In this document: one piece after another, positions 1 through 5,307 of the stretch | Layout of the letters: each line of letters starts with the position of its first letter | How positions within the stretch are numbered: position 1 is the first letter of the stretch | Origin: Massilia sp. | Lineage (GTDB): Bacteria; Pseudomonadota; Gammaproteobacteria; Burkholderiales; Burkholderiaceae_D | NCBI GenBank assembly: GCA_003520365.1 | Contig: DOUW01000337.1 | Location: 1-5,937 of the forward strand | Length of the DNA: 5,937 bases | Direction of reading: 5' to 3' | The notes under the pieces: model-generated | Databases searched by the model: none | What the model saw: the letters and a program-made list of their open reading frames with translations, nothing else | Told to the model about the DNA's origin: nothing | Made by a program: the position numbers and the translations under genes

Positions 1-371
1 ACCAGCAGGCTGGCTTCCCAGGCGCCGGCGCCGGCGGCCTTGGCCGCGGCCAGCGCCGGGATCACCAGCGAGAATGCGGTCGCCCCCAGCATCACCCCGG
101 CGCCGAAGCCGAGGAAGCTGTCGTAGGTCCGCTTCGAGAAATTCTGCGATAACAATACAGGCAAGGTGCCGAGCGCGGTGGCCGCGGCTGCGGTGCCGCC
201 GCCCAGCAGGGCCGCGTGCATCTTGGGATTGGCGTTCATCACCTGCTCGGCGAGACTGCCGAGCAGCAGCAGGCAGCCCACCGTGCAGATGAGCAGGCCA
301 ATGACGCGCCGCACCGTGAACGCGCGTGCCAGCGCGTCGGTCCAGCGCAACTTGTGCGAATCTGGGTCCAT
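1..371 (-). CDS. ZIP-family metal transporter, N-terminal part (runs off left edge)
   Basis: Probable inner-membrane transporter of divalent metal (Zn, Fe or Mn) of the ZIP/GufA type; 123 residues are visible and the C-terminus lies outside the window. The start ATG (369-371) follows an AAAGGA ribosome site 7 nt upstream. After a short charged N-terminus come three hydrophobic segments at about residues 23-41, 53-74 and 86-110. The third reads GFGAGVMLGATAFSLVIPAL, the pattern I associate with the early membrane helices of bacterial ZIP proteins. The metal-binding HNxPEG-type motif of the family would lie in the missing part, so substrate cannot be judged. It lies 156 bp downstream of the manganese catalase on the same strand, which makes manganese supply or balance an attractive role, but this is inference. 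Another small multi-pass membrane protein cannot be fully excluded. Confidence 0.72.
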   Translation of the reverse strand, partial: MDPDSHKLRWTDALARAFTVRRVIGLLICTVGCLLLLGSLAEQVMNANPKMHAALLGGGTAAAATALGTLPVLLSQNFSKRTYDSFLGFGAGVMLGATAFSLVIPALAAAKAAGAGAWEASLL

Positions 372-402
372 CAAGGAATCCTTTGTCGAGGCGCCCGGAA
401 CA

Positions 403-429
403 CGACACCCCGCGCAAGGCGGGGCGTCG
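403..429 (-). terminator. hairpin after the Mn catalase gene, possible terminator
   Basis: An 11-bp stem (arms 403-413 and 419-429) with a 5-nt loop. On the minus-strand transcript every position pairs, one of them as a G-U wobble; on the plus strand the same position is an A-C mismatch, so the hairpin is better formed in minus-strand RNA. It lies downstream of the catalase stop and 32 nt before the ZIP start. There is no U-run after it, so it may be a weak terminator, an mRNA-end stabiliser, or a leader structure of the transporter gene. Confidence 0.45.
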
Positions 430-433
430 CTGT

Positions 434-475
434 ATCACAGTGCCGCCATCACAGTGCTGCCATCACAGTGCTGCC
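434..475. repeat. three tandem copies of a 14-bp unit
   Basis: The unit ATCACAGTGCTGCC occurs three times head to tail (434-447, 448-461, 462-475). Copies 2 and 3 are identical and copy 1 differs at one base (C for T at position 11). Each unit contains the small dyad CACAGTG. The array is intergenic, between the end of the catalase gene and the hairpin ahead of the ZIP transporter gene. It could be a multi-site operator or simply a slippage product; the sequence does not decide. Confidence 0.9.
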
Positions 476-527
476 GATTCTACGCCAGCGCGACGCAGGG
501 GCGCGTCACCGCTGGCAATCCGAAGCG

Positions 528-1436
528 TCAGGGCTTGCTGACCGTCGAGGCGCCTTTCGGCGTAGCGGGATCGAGGCCGAGCTCGGCGCCGGTGGTCGGG
601 TCCTTGGAAGGATCCGACAGGGTACGCGCCTGCATCTGCTTGAGCACTTCGACGTCGGCCGCCGGGAGCTTGACTTCCGCTTCGCCGGAACCGCCGTCGA
701 CGCCCATCTGCTTCTCGCGGTCGGTGACGAAGTCCCACTTCTCGCCCTGGTTCCACGGACCGCGCATTTCGCCAGGACCCTGCGACATGTTGAAGTAGAC
801 GCTGGCGAAGCGTGGATCGGCCGGCATCTTGCCCGGTGGGAAGTTCGATTCCATCGAGTACAGGGCCTTCTCGAAGGACTTCTGGTGCGCCACTTCGCGG
901 GTCATCAGGAAGCCCAGTGCCTCCTTCACGCCCGGGTCGTCGGTACAGGCGATCAGGCGCTCATAGACGATCTTGGCGCGCGCTTCGGCGGCGATGTTCG
1001 AACGCAGGTCGGCGGTCGGCTCGGTGATCGAGTCGATGTAGGCCGCGGTCCAGGGCACGCCGGCCGAGTTGGTCAGCGGGGTCCCGGCGCCGTACAGCAC
1101 CTGGGTGATGTGGCTGTCGTTGCCGGCGCCAGTGATGGCGCGGTACATCTCGGCTTCGGTGTCGACCGCTTCCGCCAGGCGGCCCTTCGCGCCCTTGTTC
1201 AGCATCGCCACGATATGGCCGATGATCTCGAGGTGGCTCAACTCCTCGGTCGCGATGTCGAACAGCATGTCCTTGCGGCCTGGATCGTCTTCCGATACGG
1301 CCTGGGTGAAGTAGCGCATCGCGGCGGCGAGCTCGCCCTGCGGTCCGCCGAACTGCTCGAGCATGAGGTTTGCCAAACCGGGATTCGGACCGGCAACCCG
1401 GACCGTATATTGAAGGCGCTTGTTGTGTGCAAACAT
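528..1436 (-). CDS. katN: manganese (non-haem, dimanganese) catalase
   Basis: Disproportionates hydrogen peroxide to water and oxygen using a di-Mn centre; expected to be cytoplasmic since no signal peptide is seen. The 302 residues match the usual length of about 290-300. The ferritin-like four-helix core shows all expected ligands: E35 (GELAAAMRY), E65 and H68 (TEELSHLE), E151 (AAEARAK) and H184 (REVAHQKSF). E181 corresponds to the second-shell glutamate known in the Lactobacillus plantarum enzyme, where the ligands are E35, E66, H69, E148 and H181. The C-terminal part from about 194 contains the family's Asn/Pro-rich segment and a flexible end. The ATG has a strong GGAGGAG site (1442-1448) 5 nt upstream. 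The gene is divergent from a hemerythrin-domain gene and followed by a ZIP transporter. Family assignment is firm; the symbol follows the enterobacterial homologue. Confidence 0.96.
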   Translation of the reverse strand: MFAHNKRLQYTVRVAGPNPGLANLMLEQFGGPQGELAAAMRYFTQAVSEDDPGRKDMLFDIATEELSHLEIIGHIVAMLNKGAKGRLAEAVDTEAEMYRAITGAGNDSHITQVLYGAGTPLTNSAGVPWTAAYIDSITEPTADLRSNIAAEARAKIVYERLIACTDDPGVKEALGFLMTREVAHQKSFEKALYSMESNFPPGKMPADPRFASVYFNMSQGPGEMRGPWNQGEKWDFVTDREKQMGVDGGSGEAEVKLPAADVEVLKQMQARTLSDPSKDPTTGAELGLDPATPKGASTVSKP

Positions 1437-1469
1437 TCCGACTCCTCCGATAGATAGAAACTAAGCGTC

Positions 1470-1483
1470 CACGCGACAGCGTG
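1470..1483 (-). other. small hairpin in the catalase 5' leader
   Basis: Minus-strand CACGC, TGTC loop, GCGTG: a perfect 5-bp stem with a 4-nt loop, ending about 34 nt before the catalase start and 22 nt before its ribosome site. Together with the hairpin at 1507-1521 it would make the leader structured if transcription starts near the candidate promoter around 1586. Confidence 0.4.
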
Positions 1484-1506
1484 CGACACCATCCATAAAC
1501 GGCTGC

Positions 1507-1521
1507 ACGGCGTTGCGCCGT
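1507..1521 (-). other. second hairpin in the catalase 5' leader
   Basis: Minus-strand ACGGCG, CAA loop, CGCCGT: a perfect 6-bp stem. It can be extended by three further pairs (CTG with CAG) across a single bulged G. It could be a leader structure influencing mRNA stability; there is no U-run that would make it a terminator. Confidence 0.4.
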
Positions 1522-1585
1522 CAGTCGAACGTGGGCTCATCTTCGCAGGCTGGAGCGATCGAGTAATCAGAAGCACCGCCGTCTT

Positions 1586-1614
1586 TGTGTAGGACAATGG
1601 TGACAACTTGTAAA
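1586..1614 (-). promoter_or_regulatory. candidate sigma70-type promoter for the Mn catalase
   Basis: On the minus strand TTTACA (1609-1614, 5 of 6 to the -35 consensus) is followed by exactly 17 nt and TACACA (1586-1591, only 3 of 6 to the -10). It sits in the AT-rich part of the gap and would give a leader of about 145 nt. The palindrome ACAACTTGT (1603-1611) overlaps the -35 box and could be an operator. The weak -10 keeps confidence low. Confidence 0.3.
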
Positions 1615-1697
1615 TCGTGTTTAAGAACTGACGAGTTACCGCGCAGAGCCAGGTTAACCGGATTTAACGACAAATGAATGCAAGAAAGCTGATCTTA

Positions 1698-1726
1698 GGA
1701 AACTTGCGGCAGTGAACAACACTCTG
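1698..1726 (+). promoter_or_regulatory. weak candidate extracytoplasmic-sigma promoter toward the hemerythrin gene
   Basis: GGAAACTT (1698-1705) resembles the GGAACTT -35 of RpoE-type promoters, and TCTG (1723-1726) lies 17 nt downstream, close to the TCTGA-like -10. The extra A in the -35 and the partial -10 make this only a suggestion. It would give a leader of about 100 nt. Confidence 0.18.
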
Positions 1727-1772
1727 CGTTTGGCGCGGCTTCGGCCGACGCCACCACCCGGCGCAGTCCTAC

Positions 1773-1806
1773 GTGACCGCCGAGCCGGGCGCGCTAGCAT
1801 GTTAGC
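1773..1806 (+). promoter_or_regulatory. candidate promoter overlapped by a near-palindrome, hemerythrin gene
   Basis: GTGACC (1773-1778, 4 of 6) and TAGCAT (1795-1800, 4 of 6) are separated by 16 nt and precede the hemerythrin ATG by about 30 bp. The -10 lies inside the 14-bp near-palindrome GCTAGCATGTTAGC (1793-1806), which has a single G/T imperfection. That placement would suit a repressor operator. Both boxes are imperfect. Confidence 0.3.
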
Positions 1807-1830
1807 CAATCGTCAACTAGGAGAAGAAAA

Positions 1831-2466
1831 ATGTTTTCTCTGAACCAACTAAGCCCGACCATCACCGACATGATCCGTTTCGATCACTCGCACGTGATGG
1901 TGACCTTCCATCAGTACACCAAGGACAAGGCCCCGAGCGTCAAGAAAGCGCTGGCCGAGACCATCTGCACCGCACTGGAAATCCATGCCACGCTGGAAGA
2001 GGAAGTCTTTTATCCAGTGATGCGCCAGCTCGACAAGGGCGAGCCTTTTGTCCACAAGGCCGAGCCGGAACACAACGAGATGCGCAGCATCATTGCCGAG
2101 CTGCGCCGCACCAGCGGTTCCGATCCGCGCCACGACCGCCTCATGATGGAACTGATGCGCGACGTCATCCACCACGTGGCCGACGAGGAAACCACCCTGC
2201 TGCCCCAGGCCGAGTCGCTGATGAGCAAGGCGCGCCTGTCGGAGCTGGGCTCGCAGATGACCAAGCGCCGCATGGAACTGGTAGCGCCGAAAGCGGGCAA
2301 GCTGGCCAAGAGCCATGCCGTCGGTTTCTCGGGCAGCACCGCCGCCATGGTGGTCGGCCTGGCCAGCGCCCTGTTCGCCGCGCGCGCTTTTATCAAGAAG
2401 CCGGGCAGCCCGGCCGGCAACACCCGCACCTGGGCCAGCGCCAATTCGATGCCGCACGGCGGCTGA
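1831..2466 (+). CDS. hemerythrin HHE-domain protein with hydrophobic C-terminal segment
   Basis: Likely di-iron protein that binds oxygen, nitric oxide or iron in stress responses. The 211-residue protein starts at an ATG with AGGAG 7 nt upstream. The four-helix HHE domain spans about residues 10-130. Candidate iron ligands are H19 (FDHSH), H52 and E56 (EIHATLEEEVFYP), H81 (EPEHNEM), H114 or H115, and E119 (HHVADEETTLLP). After a basic linker (about 133-160) a hydrophobic stretch at about 168-188 (GSTAAMVVGLASALFAARAF) ends in KK and could be one membrane-spanning helix. A Gly/Pro/Ser tail closes the protein. Stand-alone HHE proteins of about 150-190 residues usually lack such a tail. It is divergent from the manganese catalase, supporting an oxidative or nitrosative stress role. 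The exact ligand function is not decidable from sequence. Confidence 0.92.
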   Translation: MFSLNQLSPTITDMIRFDHSHVMVTFHQYTKDKAPSVKKALAETICTALEIHATLEEEVFYPVMRQLDKGEPFVHKAEPEHNEMRSIIAELRRTSGSDPRHDRLMMELMRDVIHHVADEETTLLPQAESLMSKARLSELGSQMTKRRMELVAPKAGKLAKSHAVGFSGSTAAMVVGLASALFAARAFIKKPGSPAGNTRTWASANSMPHGG

Positions 2467-2485
2467 AGCCGGCGCTGCGCACTCG

Positions 2486-2510
2486 GTTGAGCCGGCACTG
2501 CCGGCTCAAC
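2486..2510. terminator. bidirectional hairpin between convergent hemerythrin and lrgB genes
   Basis: Perfect 11-bp stem GTTGAGCCGGC and GCCGGCTCAAC with a 3-nt loop, 19 bp after the hemerythrin stop and 26 bp beyond the lrgB stop on the opposite strand. Its position between convergent genes fits a shared terminator. It lacks a T-run on either side, so termination efficiency is uncertain. Confidence 0.65.
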
Positions 2511-2536
2511 GGATCAAGCTATTAACCAATCACCGA

Positions 2537-3274
2537 TCAACCGATCAACTTCACGACGATCGGCAGCAGCCAGGGCGTGAGCACGGCGGTGAGCACGCCG
2601 TTCAGCCCCATGCCCAAGCCGGCAAAGGCCCCCATCTCGGCGCTCACCTGGAAGGCGCGCGCCGTCCCCACCCCATGCGCCGCTACGCCCAGCGCGAAGC
2701 CGCGCGCGGCATGCCCATCGATCCGCATCGCATTGAACAGGAAGCGCGCCGTAACCGCGCCGAAAATGCCGGTACCGATCACCAGCACGGCCGTCAGCGC
2801 CGGCACCCCGCCCAGGCGTTCCGACACCGCCATCGCGATCGGCGTGGTGGCCGACTTCGGCCCCACCGTATGCGCCAGCACCTCGCCGCCGCCGAGCAGC
2901 AGCACCACGCCCACCGCCGACACGATGGCCGTCACCGACCCACACAGCAACGCGCAGGCCAGGGGCAGGAAGGCGCGCCGCATGCGCGGCAGCTGGCGCG
3001 CCAGCGGCACCGCCAGGGCGACGGTTGCCGGGCCGAGCAGGAAATGGACGAACTGGGCGCCGGCAAAATAGCTCTGGTAGGACATGTCGCTCACGACCAG
3101 CACCAGGCTCACCAGGGCAATGGCGATCGCCACCGGATTGGCCAGCGGCGAGAATTTGCAGCGCGCATGGATGGCCTGCGCGACCACGTAGGCGCACAGC
3201 GTGATGGTCAGGCCCAGCAGCGGCGAGGCCGAAAGGTAGACCCAGAAGTGGCTCAGTCCGGCGAAGTCAGGCAT
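2537..3274 (-). CDS. lrgB: LrgB/CidB-family membrane protein
   Basis: Polytopic inner-membrane protein of 245 residues, the normal length of LrgB. Recognised by FLLGPATVALAVPL (78-91), GPKSATTPIAM (138-148, with a conserved lysine) and HGVGTARA (200-207), plus about six or seven hydrophobic helices. The family was described as an antiholin-like partner of LrgA in Staphylococcus aureus. Homologues act as a pyruvate transporter in Bacillus (PftAB) and as the plant glycolate/glycerate transporter PLGG1, so a small organic-acid transport role is plausible. The ATG overlaps the end of lrgA by 8 nt, with a GGAGAAGG ribosome site inside the lrgA coding sequence, indicating translational coupling. 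It is the last gene of the operon and runs into the hairpin at 2486-2510. Confidence 0.94.
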   Translation of the reverse strand: MPDFAGLSHFWVYLSASPLLGLTITLCAYVVAQAIHARCKFSPLANPVAIAIALVSLVLVVSDMSYQSYFAGAQFVHFLLGPATVALAVPLARQLPRMRRAFLPLACALLCGSVTAIVSAVGVVLLLGGGEVLAHTVGPKSATTPIAMAVSERLGGVPALTAVLVIGTGIFGAVTARFLFNAMRIDGHAARGFALGVAAHGVGTARAFQVSAEMGAFAGLGMGLNGVLTAVLTPWLLPIVVKLIG

Positions 3275-3659
3275 CGCCGCCCTTCTCCGGCCCTGGACCG
3301 AGTTTATGCAGGAGGTAGCCGGTGACGGCGAGGGTCAGCAGGGTGCTGACGACCAGCGAAGCGCCGATCGCCAGCCAGTGTCCGCTGCCGCTGGCGGCCG
3401 CGGCGACGATTCCGACCCCGGCCGGGACGAACAGCAGCGACAGGTGGCGCAGCAACTCGTTCGCCGCCGCCTCGATGCGTTCCTGCAGGGACGGCCAGGC
3501 GAGCAGCGCGCAGAACAGCAGCACCATGCCCGCCACCGGACCCGGCACGGGCAGGCCGAGCAGGAAGACGGCGCCTTCGCCGAGGCATTGAAACAGGAGG
3601 AGGATGGCGAAGGCGGGAAGCAAGGGCGGTCCGTGGTCGTGGGATGGATGTGGCGCCAT
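3267..3659 (-). CDS. lrgA: CidA/LrgA-family holin-like membrane protein
   Basis: A 130-residue membrane protein, a usual length for CidA/LrgA. It has four predicted helices at about 13-34, 40-55, 68-90 and 93-115. Diagnostic stretches are FAILLLFQCLGE (17-28), LPVPGPVAGMVLL (36-48) and LLFVPAGVG (75-83). The N-terminus is His/Pro rich (MAPHPSHDHGPP). This ATG is the only ATG, GTG or CTG start after the in-frame upstream stop and before the first helix, but it has no evident Shine-Dalgarno sequence, so translation may be weak. It is the first gene of a two-gene operon with lrgB. LrgA versus CidA cannot be separated by sequence alone; the pair probably forms one transport or holin-like complex. 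Confidence 0.9.
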   Translation of the reverse strand: MAPHPSHDHGPPLLPAFAILLLFQCLGEGAVFLLGLPVPGPVAGMVLLFCALLAWPSLQERIEAAANELLRHLSLLFVPAGVGIVAAAASGSGHWLAIGASLVVSTLLTLAVTGYLLHKLGPGPEKGGDA

Positions 3660-3746
3660 GATAGCGCGACGACCGCGCCAGGCGTCACGCGTGGGTATGC
3701 GTCCTCACCGAATGCGGCTTGCGGAACCGTTTCGATACGCGTCCGT

Positions 3747-3752
3747 ACTATA
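3747..3752 (-). promoter_or_regulatory. candidate -10 box upstream of lrgA
   Basis: Minus-strand TATAGT matches 5 of 6 bases of the -10 consensus and lies 87 nt upstream of the lrgA ATG. It abuts and partly overlaps the left REP-like element. No acceptable -35 is found 16-18 nt upstream, since that stretch is inside the hairpin element. It could be an activator-dependent promoter or a chance match. Confidence 0.22.
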
Positions 3753-3780
3753 CCGCGTGGGCACAAGTGCCCACCCTACG
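3751..3780 (+). repeat. REP-like 30-bp hairpin element, copy 1
   Basis: Runs from TACCGC to CCTACG and contains an 8-bp stem, GTGGGCAC and GTGCCCAC, with a 2-nt AA loop. It matches the reverse complement of copy 2 (3806-3835) at 25 of 30 positions, identical over the outer 11 bases on both sides. It lies in the gap between hppD and lrgA. It resembles the short palindromic intergenic elements common in Burkholderiales genomes, an impression from memory that was not searched. Confidence 0.8.
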
Positions 3781-3805
3781 AAAAGCCGAAGACGGAGGGC
3801 CGTTC

Positions 3806-3835
3806 CGTAGGGTGGGTTCTCGAACCCACGCGGTA
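3806..3835 (-). repeat. REP-like 30-bp hairpin element, copy 2 (inverted)
   Basis: Inverted copy of the element at 3751-3780, separated from it by 25 bp. Its stem is GTGGGTTC and GAACCCAC. Two inner base pairs differ from copy 1 by paired substitutions that keep the hairpin intact (C-G to T-A and A-T to T-A). The two copies together could also pair with each other as a large cruciform through their identical 11-base arms. Confidence 0.8.
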
Positions 3836-3852
3836 CAGCGGTGGCATGCCGC

Positions 3853-3889
3853 AGCGCTAGCGGGGCGCCACGAAGCCCCAGGTCGCGCT
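3853..3889 (-). terminator. possible interrupted hairpin after hppD
   Basis: Outer arms AGCGC (3853-3857) and GCGCT (3885-3889) enclose inner arms GGGGC (3862-3866) and GCCCC (3875-3879), with an asymmetric interior loop and an 8-nt apical loop. It begins 16 nt downstream of the hppD stop. No U-run follows, so it is only a candidate terminator; the REP-like pair just beyond could also serve to end transcription. Confidence 0.3.
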
Positions 3890-3905
3890 ACGACACAGCA
3901 GGCTG

Positions 3906-4994
<1,089 letters not shown>

Positions 4995-5022
4995 GTCATT
5001 TCCTTCTTGTTGCAAACGTTAT

Positions 5023-5029
5023 CTCCTCC
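5023..5029 (-). promoter_or_regulatory. strong Shine-Dalgarno GGAGGAG ahead of an alternative TTG start of hppD
   Basis: GGAGGAG on the minus strand lies 7 nt before TTG (5013-5015), which is in frame with hppD. A second, weaker AAGGA (5001-5005) lies 6 nt before the ATG at 4994. The arrangement could give two start sites, standby ribosome binding, or be a relic of an earlier start. Confidence 0.5.
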
Positions 5030-5074
5030 GGACGCCGCGCCTGCTTCGTGGGCAAGGCGCCGCGCGGAACCATG

Positions 5075-5108
5075 CGGCCGGCATGCGGTTGGCAATCAGT
5101 GCCGGCCG
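5075..5108 (-). other. inverted repeat in the hppD leader (proximal)
   Basis: Perfect 9-bp arms CGGCCGGCA (5075-5083) and TGCCGGCCG (5100-5108) with a 16-nt spacer. They lie about 80 nt upstream of the hppD ATG. They could form an mRNA hairpin or a regulator-binding site; no known motif was recognised. Confidence 0.5.
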
Positions 5109-5143
5109 GACGAACATGCGGCCCGTCCCGTCAGGTACACCGT

Positions 5144-5171
5144 CCATGCAGCGTGCATCGCATCTGCATGG
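5144..5171 (-). other. inverted repeat in the hppD leader (distal)
   Basis: Perfect 8-bp arms CCATGCAG (5144-5151) and CTGCATGG (5164-5171) with a 12-nt spacer. They are located between the candidate -10 box at 5204-5209 and the gene. The size and symmetry also fit a dimeric regulator's operator. Confidence 0.5.
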
Positions 5172-5203
5172 CGCGGACGCCGGGCGGGTTCGACGTGACC
5201 CGA

Positions 5204-5209
5204 ATGATA
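5204..5209 (-). promoter_or_regulatory. candidate -10 box for hppD
   Basis: Minus-strand TATCAT matches 5 of 6 bases of the -10 consensus. No good -35 is seen 16-18 nt upstream, which would suggest an activator-dependent promoter. If used, the hppD leader would be about 200 nt and would include both inverted repeats. Confidence 0.3.
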
Positions 5210-5257
5210 CGCCAGCCGGCGCTTGGTGCGCCCTGTTTTTGATGTCGAATCGGCATG

Positions 5258-5294
5258 CTCGCGGCGCAGCATACCCGAGAATGCGCGCCGCGAG
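5258..5294. terminator. strong hairpin downstream of the SCO-family gene
   Basis: Arms CTCGCGGCGC (5258-5267) and GCGCCGCGAG (5285-5294) form a perfect 10-bp stem. A further 4-bp stem (GCAT with ATGC) follows across a single bulged base, and the loop has 8 nt. It starts 13 nt after the SCO stop on the minus strand and probably ends or stabilises that transcript. The nearest T-run (TTTTTT, 5303-5308) lies on the plus-strand side, so the hairpin would be a more classical terminator for antisense transcription. Confidence 0.6.
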
Positions 5295-5307
5295 GGTGAT
5301 GATTTTT

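Larger units (their letters stand above)
1437..1830. other. 394-bp divergent regulatory region, no gene seen
   Basis: This gap separates the divergently transcribed catalase and hemerythrin genes. It is visibly more AT-rich around 1580-1700 than the flanking genes. I see no convincing coding sequence in it. It contains two hairpins on the catalase side (1470-1483 and 1507-1521), candidate promoters for both directions, the palindromes ACAACTTGT (1603-1611) and GGTTAACC (1652-1659), and a near-palindrome at 1793-1806 close to the hemerythrin start. Confidence 0.7.

Noticed and set aside
216..1457. Long plus-strand open frame (413 codons) antisense to the Mn catalase
   Set aside because: It mirrors the GC-rich third-position bias of the catalase gene. 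Its product is His/Arg/Gly rich with no family resemblance, and the catalase on the other strand has all catalytic residues.
2533..2548. Two tandem copies of CCGATCAA at the end of lrgB
   Set aside because: Only two 8-bp units, partly within coding sequence; likely chance or minor slippage.
2315..3325. Plus-strand open frame overlapping the end of the hemerythrin gene and antisense to lrgB
   Set aside because: The composition is Arg/His/Gln rich without domain signals, it overlaps two well-supported genes, and it crosses the hairpin at 2486-2510.
5131..5169. Tiny open frame in the hppD leader (12 codons, starting MQMRCTLHG) as a regulatory leader peptide
   Set aside because: No ribosome site, no run of Tyr or Phe codons that would suit attenuation, and its start lies inside the inverted repeat.
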